The notes under the pieces are model-generated. The model ran no database searches and was not told where the DNA came from. It saw nothing but the letters and a program-made list of their open reading frames with translations. Shown one piece after another: positions 41,994-52,125 of a stretch of DNA of 64,000 bases. A program made the translations under genes and the position numbers. Location: positions 2,294,001 to 2,358,000 of the forward strand of contig OZ038456.1 in assembly GCA_964036195.1 (NCBI GenBank). Direction: 5' to 3'. Position 1 is the stretch's first letter, and each line of letters opens with the position of its first letter. Origin of the DNA: Sphaerolaimus hirsutus. Its lineage: Eukaryota > Nematoda > Chromadorea > Monhysterida > Sphaerolaimidae.

Positions 41994-43940
41994 ATGGGTG
42001 AAAAATTGGGCTGCGACATGGCCTATGTGACATCATTGCCACATGGTGTACTGAAAGTCCTACAGGCTGTGAGTATACCCATCTTATTGTACATATTAAG
42101 GAATCTAACTACCATATCGTATGCCCTCGAAATACCCCAAGGGGTTTATCTTTTCAGATTGCAAATTTTGAGGCGAGTATTTCGAGGAAATACGGTATTT
42201 GCTTGAATAATTCCCCTGGGGAATTATGTTTCAATCAGACTGTTTTGATGGGTGAACTATTCAAGAGGAGGAGATATTCGAGGGGGAATTATTATTTCAT
42301 AAAAGTTTCAAGCGTGTCTCTATAACTGATTTTGTGACATATGCTTTAAAAACCACACAATATGCCATTTTTGTCATTCACAATCAATTCATCATATGCC
42401 TATGCATCATATCAACAGGAGAATTATTCAAGGGGGGTTATTTCTTTTCACCTGCTCAACAGGAGGGGATTTTCCAAGGGGAATCTTTCAAGCAAGTAAG
42501 GTAAATACAAGCGCCCAGTGTCAGCCTGATTCATTGTGTATTAAATTATGTGATGATCAACTCAGTGTGTTTCTGGTTGACACAATCCTCTGTAAAATAG
42601 CCTGCCAGAAAATCATGTCAGGCCAACCTACCCAATTCACTGCCACCCCAACCCCCCCACCCCCCATCTCAGCTACTCTCCCTAATCACTCTGGTCACAC
42701 TGTTTTCCTCCAGCCGCGCCCCAGTGCTTGCTGGCCCACTTTTGTGGCCCCTGGCTGTCAGCTCATTCACGCTGACATTCTCCACACTACTGATCGGCTT
42801 GTATGTGTGCGGTTTGCCATATAGACCCTCCTTGGTGACTATACCCTGGGCTGAAGTGGTTGGTTTGGGGGGTTGTTTGGATGGTTTGTTTCAGGGGTCT
42901 CCAAGATTTTGGCCCTCGCGGGGGCTGGATAGATAGCAAATTGCTCCTCCAGAGGGATAGATAGCTGCAAAAAACTTCTGGGGGGCTTGAGGGAGCAAAA
43001 TATATTAACTTTTTCAACGCATAGAAGGCAGAAAGGGGAAAATACGCTAAAACTGGTAATTCACAAAAATCAGTCCAGATAGATAGGTAGCTGAGCAATT
43101 GGGGGGGGGGCGGGGCTCAGGGGTAGTAGCCAAAATTTTTGCCTCGGGAAAGATACATAGCTGAGCTGCCTCTGGGATGGACAGATAGCTGGCGGATTTA
43201 GGGAGGGGGCAGCCCCCCCCCCTAGCCCCCCCCCCCTAGGAGACCCCTGGGTTGTTTGAGGTTAAGGGGTTGTTTTTCAATGTGAAACTGTACTCAGGAG
43301 TGGCTGGGCGCGATTCTGATGAGTCTATTGTCATTGACCGCTGGTGGTGTGGTGATGTTTGCTGCAAGGATCTCAATTTCGGCATGGGATTGGTCATTGG
43401 TCACTCTGGTTAGTACTCACTGTGCTGTGAGTAGGCAACAGGGGTATTCTAGATTTTGACCCTCAAGGGGGTTGGATAGATAGTAAATCATCCTTCTGGA
43501 GAGATAGATAACTATTAGGTAGATAGCTGGGCGGTTTTGTGAGGGGGAGGTAACCACCCCCAGCCCCCTTTCCTAACCCTGGCAATGCAGAGCTAGGGGC
43601 AGTTCCGCAAATTGAGAACTGAGAAGTAAAATGGAAATGCAAAGTGAAATGAGAAAGGAGAAGTGCATTGACAATGAAATTGGCAAAAGCGAAGTGAAAT
43701 TACTTTTTCTTTTTTATTTACTTCGTTTTGCCATTTCACTTTGCTTTTGTCAATTTTCTTCTCAATTCACTTCGCATTTGCCATTTGAAACTGGCACCTG
43801 ATATTTCTCTACTTTTCTAGGCATCCTGTCTGGTGACCGCGGTTGCTTACCTGTGCGAAGCCTTGCTGATGTGCCGAATGGAGACCACAGATGTGGGCTC
43901 AAAAAGGGTTTACATCAGGCGTATAAACATGGTTGTATGA
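41994..43940 (+). CDS. MARVEL-domain four-span membrane protein
   Basis: Four exons: 41994-42068, 42673-42834, 43298-43408 and 43821-43940 (stop TGA), joined in phase 0 throughout, give 155 residues, the usual size of MAL/CMTM/plasmolipin-type proteins. The start is the ATG in AAAATGG, giving MGEKLGCDMAYVTSLPHG; the pattern D-x-x-Y-x-x-S-x-P-x-G-x-L-K just before the first helix is typical of the family. Helices: LKVLQALLSLITLVTLFSS; LLWPLAVSSFTLTFSTLLIG; WLGAILMSLLSLTAGGVVMF; and WSLVTLASCLVTAVAYLCEA. Both ends are expected in the cytoplasm, and the tail is short and basic (SKRVYIRRINMVV). MARVEL proteins act in membrane apposition and vesicle traffic; this one's exact role cannot be read. 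Introns 2 and 3 carry hAT-like and family III elements. In-frame codons upstream of the ATG leave an earlier start possible. Confidence 0.82.
42892..43249. mobile_element. hAT-like CAGGGG element in MARVEL intron 2
   Basis: CAGGGGTCTCCAAGATTTTGG to AGGAGACCCCTG, with GGATAGATAGC units. Flanks GTTTGTTT and GGTTGTTT agree at 7 of 8 bases. A shorter relative lies at about 43438-43575. Confidence 0.75.
43594..43800. mobile_element. Hairpin element, family III, in MARVEL intron 3
   Basis: GGGGCAGTTCCGCAAATTGAG to ATTTGAAACTGGCACCTG. The gene's own acceptor, TTTTCTAG, is 20 bases further on, so the element lies inside the intron. Confidence 0.7.
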
Positions 43941-44512
43941 TACTGTCCTGTATTTCATTATGTCACTTTGTTATTTTATGTTCTTGTCTTGTCATTAACC
44001 ATTCATTATTTTTAGCAGTGTATTTCAGTGAACTGTGGGAAATGTGATCCTGTATTTTTACAGTAGTACACATAAAATGACGGCTGTTTACATGGAAACA
44101 AAGTAAATATCTTTGGATGGGAACTACATTAAAAAAGATGCACAATTAAATTTTCCACAGTTCGCTGGAACATAGTGTACATAGTATTTCCATGCGATAC
44201 TTTACCTAGATGTCACTTGTCCTGTGATAATTATTTAAAGACACTTTTGTTGCTAACAGAAGACACATCAATTAAATTAACAATGGTCAAACTGGACATT
44301 TTCATTTTCAAAACTTCATTCACTGTCACCACACCACTGTCACTGTCACCACACTGTCAAAAACCACACTACCGTATTACCTCGAATTAAACCCCCTCTG
44401 AATTACCCCCCCCCCCTCGAATCAGCCCCCCCTCGAATCAACCCCCCCCCCCTCAAAATGGGCTGGCGAAATAATAAAACGCCCTCGAAATACCCCGTCC
44501 GGAATGATATAC

Positions 44513-44650
44513 AGGGTGCGGCCATTGAGACCTACGCTCTAAATTTCGAATAACTTGTCAAATGTTGACCTAAAATTTGATGTTAATCCGACCACCCAGT
44601 GACAAGTTATTCGAAATCCAGAGCGTAGGTGTAAATTGCCGCACCCTGTA
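44513..44650. mobile_element. Palindromic TACAGGGTGCGGC element
   Basis: A near-perfect 138-bp hairpin, ACAGGGTGCGGCCATT … AATTGCCGCACCCTGT, flanked by TA-type sites and so probably Tc1/mariner-derived. A related end occurs at 14244. Confidence 0.7.
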
Positions 44651-44779
44651 CATCATGTATGAATGTACATAATGTATTTATTACTGTTTATTTGCATCGC
44701 AGCTAAACATATAAATATCTGATTGTGCAGCTATCTACGCTTTTGTGTCCAAATATTTATATCCTGTTTGGATGCATTT

Positions 44780-45182
44780 ACCGTATTTCCTCGAAATACC
44801 CCCGGGGGGTTTATTGTTTCAGAGTGAGAATTTTGAGGGGGGGTATTTCGAGGGGGGGGTTTATTATTTCGCCTGACTTTAAGTACTAAATTGTCGTCTG
44901 AAACGTACGCAGACGTCGAAAATGCAACAAAAATCGCCATTTATAAGACTCTAAAGACTTGTATAAGTGTGTAGACGTATAATCACTGTTCTCACACAAC
45001 AGAGTCGTCGTTTTTAACGTGTGTTTTGCATTACCCAGATGACAAACCGCAGCCTTTGTCATTTACGTTCTCTATACACTAAATTTGGGGGGGGGGGGTA
45101 TTTCGAGGGGGGGGGGTTTAAAAGTTCATAGTGTCCATTTTGAGGGGGGGTATTTCGAGGGGGGGTATTTCGAGGAAATACG
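44780..45182. mobile_element. CCGTATTTCC MITE with proven TA duplication
   Basis: The interrupted host reads GCATTTA-[CCGTATTTCCTCG…CGAGGAAATACGG]-TATTACCTG. The uninterrupted relative reads ACATTTATTACCTG (60574-60587). The comparison shows that TA was duplicated, as for Tc1/mariner transposition. Confidence 0.85.
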
Positions 45183-45319
45183 GTATTACCTGTTCTGTGT
45201 ACGTAAATGACTAACTTGACTACAAACCCTACGAAAATTTCTGATGAAAAAATACCCCCCCCCTCGAATAAACCCCCCTCGAATTCACCCCCCTCGAATA
45301 CCCCCCCTCGAGTTAACAG

Positions 45320-45643
45320 CAGAGTTGTTAAAATTACTGAACTTTTTTCAAAGTAAACGTAAACGTAAAGTATTTATTTTTTACTCAACCCTGAGTACAG
45401 AAAACGTAAAGTATTTTTAAAATACTTTACGCTGCGTAAAACGTGGGTAAACGTAAATACCAGTATTTTTACTCAGGGAAAACGTAAAAGCTAGTATTTT
45501 TTCAATTTTGTACTCAGAAAACATAAAGGTGAGTAGAGCAAACGTGGAAGTCATCGCTTTCATCGTGTAAACGTAAACGTAATTACGCAGTACTCGAGTA
45601 TACGTAAAAGTCGAGTAAACGTAAATACGTTTTAACAACTATG
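45320..45643. mobile_element. hAT-like CAGAGTTG element, duplication GTTAACAG
   Basis: CAGAGTTGTTAAAATTAC to CGTTTTAACAACTATG, with GTTAACAG exact at 45312-45319 and 45644-45651. Confidence 0.87.
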
Positions 45644-45714
45644 GTTAACAGCCCCTCAAATTTTGCCGGCGAAATAATAACCCCCCACGGGGGTATATCG
45701 AGGTAATACGGTAG

Positions 45715-47898
45715 TTAATTATGATCACTTCTATTCAATCGAATAATGTTCGGCTTTTTCCGCATACACGGCTCCATAAACTCGGCATAGAGGTGCGCGA
45801 AGGCGAACCTTAGCGCGAGCACGTTGGGCGAGAAAATGCCCTTGTTGTATAGACCGAATTGTGGATCGATTCCGGAGTTCTGCACTTCTTCAATGCGACC
45901 TTTCCTCGATAGGACGACCGCATATCTGGGAGGAAATTTAATTACCGTATACGCTCGAATAGTCTTTTTGGGGAATTATTTGTTTTGTCAGACTTTTTTG
46001 AGGTGTGGAATTATTCAAGGGGAGGAATTATTGGTTCGACGAAGTTTTCAAGCATGTTTATATTAACTCATTTCACAAACTATGCTTGATTAACAGAATA
46101 GCATGCTTTTTTTGTTCAAAAAGGACATTTTTTTACAAATTGATCATGTGCCATAATGCGGAATTATTCAAAAGGGGGGGGGGAATTATTTATTCCTCAC
46201 TCATCTTACAGAGGAAATTATTCGAGGGGTGAATTATTCAAGGGAGAGATTATTCGAGCGAATACGGTAGAACAGAATCGGAGGCCCACATTTCCGCAAA
46301 AAAATTGGTCGTCAAGCTGAAAACGTGTGGCACCTGTGGCCATTTCTGCAAGTGAGAACAGAAGAAGTGAGAACAGAAGTAAAATGGCAAATGCGACGTG
46401 AAATGGCAAAAGCGAAGTGAATTGAGAAGTAAAATGGCAAAAGCAAGGTGAATTGAGAAGTAAAATGGCAAAAGCGAAGTGAATTGAGAAGTAAAATGTC
46501 AAAAGCGAAGAGAAATTACTTTAAATTTTATTTTTTTCTTCGCTTTTGTCAATTCACTTGCCGTTTCACTTCACTTTTGCCATTCTACTTAGCTTTTGCC
46601 ATTTTACTTAGCACTTCTCAATTTGCGGAACTGGCACCTGGTCGCATTGGGTACGGTCGACAAATAGCTCAGTTTCAGTCCGCTCAGTATATTCGACGGT
46701 CGCGTCAGCTGGGGATCCGTTTGCGAGGCGGTGATATTTTCTCGGATAAAACTACCTAGTGAACGAAAGCCTAAATACCTATCTACCGTATTTCCTCGGA
46801 ATACCCCCCCCCCCCTCCCGGGGGTGATAGTTTCAGAGTGAGAATTTTGAGGGGGGTTAAATGAGGGGGGGTATTTCGAGGAAACACGGTAGTTTTTTTT
46901 GCCTGTCAAATACCTACCCACGATTTTAACCAAGCGGTTCCCGAGTTTTAAGCATGCGCTCAGGGCTAGGGTGTCAAATTTCCGTTTTCCGCAGGAATTT
47001 TTTTTCCGTTTTCCGCACCGTTTTCCGGCCACTGAATTTTTCTTTCGTTTTCGTTTCCATTTTCCAGCTCAATTTTCCATTTTTCCGCCTCATATTCCCT
47101 TTTTCAGGCTCAACTGTCTTTTTTTCTGTTTCAGCCAAACTGATAAACACGCATGCAGCTTTTCAATTATGTGCGTTTTTCCAAATTTCCATCAAAAAAT
47201 CACAAATTTTTACTATTTCCAGCAAATTTCAACTAATTTTTTCCATTTCCAGCAAAATTTCAGCAATTTTTGCCATTTCCATGCAAATTTCATGTTTACG
47301 TCTTCCATTTTCCGGCCTTGTTTGCCGTTTTTCAGCCGCTGAAATTTTTTTGTTTCCGTTTTCCGCCAAGTGCTAAATTTTTCCATTTCCGTTTCCGTTT
47401 TCCGGCAAGTGCCAAAAAAATTTCGTTTCCGGTTTCCGTAAAAATCTCGCCCTACTCGGGGCATAAACCCCCCCCCCCCCCCGCGTCCCCAAATGGTACC
47501 CCAAATTTCAGAAATGGTGAAGCTATGGTCCAAAAGCACCCCACCTTACCGCGTAGCACAACCCATCAACTTCAATAATAAACTCTGATTCTTGCTGTTA
47601 TTGATGAACTTGTCGAGCGAATTGATAATGTTGTGCGGCTGCAGGAGGTTTGGCCGCGGCTGGCCAGGTGGCAGTTCCGAACCCATGTAAAGTGTCAAGT
47701 CAAGTGTAAAGTGTCATGTAAAGTGTCGATCAAAACAAAACAGAAAAAGATTGTTTTACTGCGATTTTTATGATAACTTACACTTTGCATCACATTTTAC
47801 AGGACACTTAACATTTTACTTTATACTTTACAGGGTTTGGGACTGCCACCAGGTGCCATCAGGTGATCAGCCAGAGGTTTCGTTAAACCCGTTGCCAT
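45715..47898 (-). CDS. Unknown conserved-looking protein, five exons, about 179 residues
   Basis: Exons in coding order: 47898-47850 (ATG start, MATGLTKPLADHLMAP), 47664-47550, 46751-46638, 46316-46266 and 45925-45715 (stop TAA). Phases fit at every junction. The protein continues QPRPNLLQPHNIINSLDKF, then LLLKLMGCAT, ITASQTDPQLTRPSNIL, FFAEMWASDSVLPYAVVL, GIDPQFGLYNKGIFSPNV and EFMEPCMRKKPNIIRLNRSD. It looks soluble and mixed helical, with no signal peptide. I recognise no family. Intron 1 (47849-47665) is a complete introner element; exact removal restores the frame but needs a 3' site after TG. The first AG downstream (exon start 47659) would break the frame with exon 1. Exon 3's acceptor (GGTAG) is weak. 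Intron 3 contains a family III element and intron 4 is almost all MITE, whose end supplies the donor GT. Confidence 0.62.
45943..46269. mobile_element. TACCGTAT MITE filling intron 4 of the minus-strand gene
   Basis: TACCGTATACGCTCGAATAG to TATTCGAGCGAATACGGTA. The intron is 45926-46265, so the MITE makes up nearly all of it. The donor, CC|GTATTCGC, is inside the MITE's terminal repeat. Confidence 0.75.
46329..46637 (-). mobile_element. Hairpin element, family III, starting at the exon 3 donor
   Basis: On the minus strand it starts exactly at the donor, GTGCCAGTTCCGCAAATTG, and ends AATGGCCACAG. The used acceptor is 12 bases later (TTTTCAG). Those extra bases begin GTGCCACAC, like the start of a second element. 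Confidence 0.75.
46785..46891. mobile_element. Short TACCGTATTT MITE
   Basis: ACCGTATTTCCTCGGAATACC to TTCGAGGAAACACGGTA, about 107 bp, in intron 2 of the minus-strand gene. Confidence 0.65.
46967..47454. mobile_element. hAT-like T-rich TAGGGTGTC element
   Basis: TAGGGTGTCAAATTTCC to AAAATCTCGCCCTA, flanked by CTCAGGGC and CTCGGGGC (7 of 8 bases). The inside repeats TTTTCCGTTTCC-like units. In intron 2 of the minus-strand gene. Confidence 0.75.
47665..47849 (-). mobile_element. Introner equal to intron 1 of the minus-strand gene
   Basis: 185 bp on the minus strand, GTGGCAGTCCCAAACCCTG to GGTTCGGAACTGCCACCTG, with perfect GTGGCAG/CTGCCAC ends and CTG on both sides (3-bp duplication). Removing the element and one CTG gives the uninterrupted frame …MAP-G-QPRPN…. 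Confidence 0.75.
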
Positions 47899-48409
47899 GC
47901 TGCGTGTGTTTCTTAGGGTTTTTTTGTTGAAATTGTTTGTGAATTGTGATTGGCTTTCCAATAAAAGAGTAGATTTTGTAGAAAATATATTTATTTAAGT
48001 ATGATTTCAGAAAAAAACAGGGTAGATATAAAACACCGAAGCACTTTTTTGTGTGTTACTCCAAGGGTTTCATTAGAAATTACAAACAGTAAAAAAAGCC
48101 ATGTACCTGTAGAGATGTAAACCCACTCGGCACGTAGGTAAAATATAGCTGAAATAGGTATATAACCATGTGTATATCCCAAAATAGCGACTTTAATTAA
48201 GGTGAGAAGTGACAAAATGGAACAATAATTAACAATTTTTTGAGTGAAAATTTGGGAAAAATCTCTCAAAATTTGGCTCAACGTAAATAGATTGATAATA
48301 TAACGATGTAGGGGGGCTCAAAATTTGCCCTAAACTTTGTCTCGGGATAGAAAGATAGCTGAGCGAGCTTCCGGGATGGATAAATAGTTGTCCGATTGGG
48401 GGATGCAGC

Positions 48410-49004
48410 TAGGGTGTCAAATTTCCATTTTCCGAAGGCAAATTTTTTCCATTTTCCGTTCCGTTTACTGGCCACGATTTTTTTCCGTTTCTGTTTCTGC
48501 TTTTCCAGCTCATTTTCCGTTGTCCAGCTAAATTTTCAGTTTTTCCGGCTTTTTTTCTGTTTTCCAGCTAAATTTTCTGTTTTTTCCCCACCTTTTTTCC
48601 ATTTTCCGACTCAATTTTCTGTTTTTCCACCTGATATTCCTTTTTCCGGGCTCGACAGTTTGTTTTCTGTTTCAGCCAAAATGGGAAACATGCATGTAGG
48701 TTTTCAATCATTTTAATTTTTTCCATTTTCCATCAAAATTTCAGCAATTTTTACCATTTCCAGCAAATTTCAGAAAAGAAATTTTTTCCATTTTCTGGCA
48801 AAATTTCAGCAATTTAATTTCAGTATCCTGTCAAATTTCAGTTTTCCGTTTCGGTTTTCCGGCCTTGTTTTCCGTTTTCTGGCGGCTGAATTTTTTTCCG
48901 TTTCCGTTTCCGGTAAGTGCCAATTGTTTTTCCGTTTTCCGGCCGCCGAAAATTTTTTTTCCGTTCCATTTGCGTTTTCTGTAAAAAAATTTTTTGACAC
49001 CCTA
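48410..49004. mobile_element. hAT-like T-rich TAGGGTGTC element
   Basis: TAGGGTGTCAAATTTCC to TTTTTTGACACCCTA, flanked by GATGCAGC and GGTGCAGC (7 of 8). From 47899 to 48400 I see only AT-rich sequence and a remnant of the AGCTATC/CAGGGG family. Confidence 0.78.
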
Positions 49005-49104
49005 GGTGCAGCAGCCCCCTCCCCCATTTAAGACTCCTGCAAACGGGTTTACATGCCTAAGGAGTCATGGAAAACTGTCAATTGTGACAAATTTTACTCC
49101 AGCC

Positions 49105-49242
49105 ACATCTAGAAAGTGAGAAGTAAATTGCCAAATGCGACGTGAAATAACGAGTAAAAAGGCAAGAGCGCAGTAAAATAATAAGTAATATCTATTCGCT
49201 TTTGCCATTTTACTTCTCCACTTGCGGAACTGGCCCCTGGTA
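49105..49242. mobile_element. Hairpin element, family III remnant
   Basis: AGTGAGAAGTAAATTGCCAAATG to CTCCACTTGCGGAACTGGCCCC. The left end is damaged. Confidence 0.55.
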
Positions 49243-49348
49243 TAAGCATTGAAAAAATCTCAGCGAGATTTATATAAAAAAAATCCCAGAAAATCTCAGA
49301 AAATATAAGATTTTCTTAGAGTTTTTTCTACGATTTTCCTGAGAGATT

Positions 49349-49742
49349 TACCGTATTTCCTCGAAATACCCCCGGGGGGTTTATTGTTTCAGAGTGAGAA
49401 TTTTGAGGGGGGTTAAACGAGGGGGGGGGGGTATTTCGAGGGGGGGTAATTTCGAGGGGGGGGGTTTATTATTTCGCCAGAAATTTTTTGAGAACCAAGT
49501 ACTAAATTGTCGTCTGAAACGTACGCAGACGTCGAAAATGCAACAAAAATCGCCATTTATAAGACTCTAAAGACTTTTATAAGTGTGTAGACGTATAATC
49601 ACTGTTCTCACATAACAGAGTCATCGTTTTTAACGTGTGTTTTGCATTACCCAGATGACAAACCGCAGCCTTTGTCATTTACATTCTCTATACACTAAAT
49701 TTTGGGGGGGGGTATTTCGAGGGGGGGGGGGGTTTATAAGTT
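49349..49742. mobile_element. TACCGTATTT MITE, cut by gap
   Basis: Starts TACCGTATTTCCTCGAAATA and follows 44780-45182 closely, including GACAAACCGCAGCC. The right end is lost in the gap. Confidence 0.72.
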
Positions 49743-49942
49743 NNNNNNNNNNNNNNNNNNNNNNNNNNNNNNNNNNNNNNNNNNNNNNNNNNNNNNNNNN
49801 NNNNNNNNNNNNNNNNNNNNNNNNNNNNNNNNNNNNNNNNNNNNNNNNNNNNNNNNNNNNNNNNNNNNNNNNNNNNNNNNNNNNNNNNNNNNNNNNNNNN
49901 NNNNNNNNNNNNNNNNNNNNNNNNNNNNNNNNNNNNNNNNNN
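49743..49942. other. Assembly gap (200 N)
   Basis: Exactly 200 N. The left flank is inside a G-rich TACCGTATTT-type MITE and the right flank opens directly into a minisatellite, so the contigs broke in repeats. Confidence 0.99.
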
Positions 49943-50455
49943 GGTTGCATTACGCCGGGAAGTATTTTACGCCAGGAAGCATTTTACGCTGGGACGGATT
50001 TTACACCAGGAAGCATATTACGCCATGAAGTATTTTAAGCTGGGAAGCATTTTATGCTGGAAGCATTTTACGCTGGGTTGCATTACGCTGGGAAGTATTT
50101 ACGCCAGGAAGCATTTTATGCTGGGACGGATTTTACGCCAGGAAGCATATTACACCGTGAAGTATTTTATGCTGGGAAGCATTTTAAGCTGAGTTGCATT
50201 ACGCCCGGAAGCATATTACACCATGAAGTATTTTATGCCGGGAAGCATTTTAAGCTGGGTTGCATTACGCCGGGAAGTATTTTACGCCAGGAAGCATTTT
50301 ACGCCGGAAGCATTTTAGGCCAGGAAGCATTTTACGCTGGGACGGATTTTACGCCAGGAAGCATATTACACCATGAAGTATTTTACGCTGGGAAGCATTT
50401 TACGCCGGGAAGCATTTTATGCCGGGAAGCATTTCACGCTATGGGTAGGAAATTT
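49943..50455 (+). repeat. Minisatellite, 17-bp unit GGAAGCATTTTACGCTG
   Basis: About 30 imperfect units; variants include GGTTGCATTACGCCG, GGACGGATTTTACGCCA and GGAAGTATTTTACGCC. The mirror array is at 51020-51545. It makes open frames on one strand that are not evidence of a protein. Confidence 0.9.
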
Positions 50456-50499
50456 ACACTGTGAGTAAAATTACCAGCACCTGTAATTTACACATACAC

Positions 50500-50950
50500 C
50501 ACAAGAACCAATAGTTTTCTCATCAGTGTCCATCATTTCAATTGCGTTCAGGCTGAGAGCAGTCTGGAAAAAAGTTTCAATATACATTTTCATGTAGAAT
50601 ATATTCATTTTAAGATGCTAGATTACATGTAATCTGTGTATGCTAGAATGTAATCTATAAAATGAATGTAACATTCATATATGTTCTAAATTAACACAAT
50701 CAATCATTTAAATAATTTTATATAACAGATTTTATACAACAGAGTTTAAATTGTAGTTTATGTAACATTTAATAAATACATTAAACATTAATTATCTTAT
50801 GCAGTATACTCTCAATATAACCTGAAAATTTTCCATCAACTGTTCCATGGTTGGTACATAAGCCGATTTATGCAAACGGCAGTATGCACTTAACAATACC
50901 TCAGTTGGAGTTGAAACAAGCAGTGTACACCTGTGATTTTTGTTTGAAGC
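50500..50950. other. Unique spacer between the two minisatellite arrays
   Basis: AT-rich low-copy sequence; no gene or transposase frame recognised. Confidence 0.4.
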
Positions 50951-51019
50951 AATTAAACAGTACTAATTAGTTCTTGTGGTGTATGTGTAAATTACAGGTG
51001 CTGGTAATTTTACTCCCAG

Positions 51020-51545
51020 CGTAAATTTCCTACCCATAGCGTGAAATGCTTCCCGGTGTAAAATGCTTCCCGGCGTAAAATGCTTCATGGCGTAAAATGC
51101 TTCCCAGCGTAAAATACTTCACGGCATAATATGCTTCCTAACGTAAAATCCTTCCCAGCGTAAAATGCTTCCCGACGTAAAATGCTTCCTGGTGTAAAAT
51201 GCTTCCCAGTGTAAAATACTTCACGGCATAATAGGCTTCCTGGCGTAAAATCCTTCCCGGCGTAAAATGCTTCATGGCGTAAAATGCTTCCCAGCGTAAA
51301 ATACTTCACGGCATAATATGCTTCCTAACGTAAAATCCTTCCCAGCGTAAAATGCTTCCCAGCGTAATGCAACCCAGCGTAAAATGCTTCCCAGCGTAAA
51401 ATACTTCCCGGCGTAATGCAACCCAGCGTAAAATGCTTCCCGGCGTAAAATACTTCCCGGCGTAATGCAACCCAGCGTAAAATGGTTCCCGGCATAAAAT
51501 GCAACCCAGCATAAAATGCTTCCCGGCTTAAAATGCAACCCAGCG
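51020..51545 (-). repeat. Minisatellite, inverted partner array
   Basis: The same 17-bp unit in reverse orientation (CAGCGTAAAATGCTTCC). The inner borders of both arrays carry mirrored non-repeat sequence (GTAAAATTACCAGCACCTG near 50465 and CAGGTGCTGGTAATTTTAC near 50995), so arrays and borders form one inverted repeat. Confidence 0.88.
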
Positions 51546-51734
51546 TAAATTTTTCAATATGCTATTTGATTATCACCTATTTAACACCAAGTTGTATTTT
51601 CCTCATGTGTAAATCTATTTTATGATTATACAGGCATTTATGATTACATGTGAAAAAATTTTAAATTTTTTTTGTGACAATTACTTTGTCTATACTCATT
51701 TTATTTTTAACGTGTTTTGCTGTTAAAAATAAAC

Positions 51735-52125
51735 TTCCGTATTTCTCCGTGTAAAGCACCCGGGTGCTATGCAAAATCGAGACCCTTTCCAGCAACCTTT
51801 TTTTAAAACTTGTATAACACCCGGGTGTTAGGTCGGGGGGTGTTACACACGGAAACTAAACTAAACTAAAAAAGTTTGATTTCGTTTTAAATTTATGATA
51901 CACGTCACAACATATTTAGGTATTTTCGGTTCCCAGCGTGCAGCAATTCAATGGAAAAATGCACGCCGCGGAATTACAATGAGTGGCGCGCGCCATTCAA
52001 GTGATATTTAAGCAATTCAAATCAGTGATTTTTTGAAACCTAGCATAGCACCCCGGGGTGCTATGCAGCTGTATAACAACCCAGGTGTTGTGCACGGGGG
52101 GTCCTTTACACAGAGAAATATGGTA
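51735..52125. mobile_element. MITE, CCGTATTTCTCCGTGTAAA ends
   Basis: TTCCGTATTTCTCCGTGTAAAG to TTTACACAGAGAAATATGGTA, with CACCCGGGTGCTATGC arms. It shares CCGTATTT with the other TA-type families. Confidence 0.65.

Larger units (their letters stand above)
44370..45713. mobile_element. TACCGTATTACCTCG MITE with three nested insertions
   Basis: The ends are TACCGTATTACCTCGAATTA and TATCGAGGTAATACGGTA. An uninterrupted relative at 60316-60744 shows where the insertions are: a palindromic CAGGGTGCGG element (44513-44650), a CCGTATTT MITE (44780-45182) and a hAT-like CAGAGTTG element (45320-45643). Its right end stops one base before the stop codon of the minus-strand gene at 45715. Confidence 0.8.

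Noticed and set aside
46899-47376. Phe-rich 140-codon frames
   Set aside because: They translate the TTTTCCGTTT-type interior of a hAT-like element (46967-47454); the same peptides appear at 48.4 and 63.5 kb.
50054-51538. Possible CRISPR array or repeat protein gene
   Set aside because: Repeats are short, adjacent and without spacers, and the genome is eukaryotic. This is a minisatellite.
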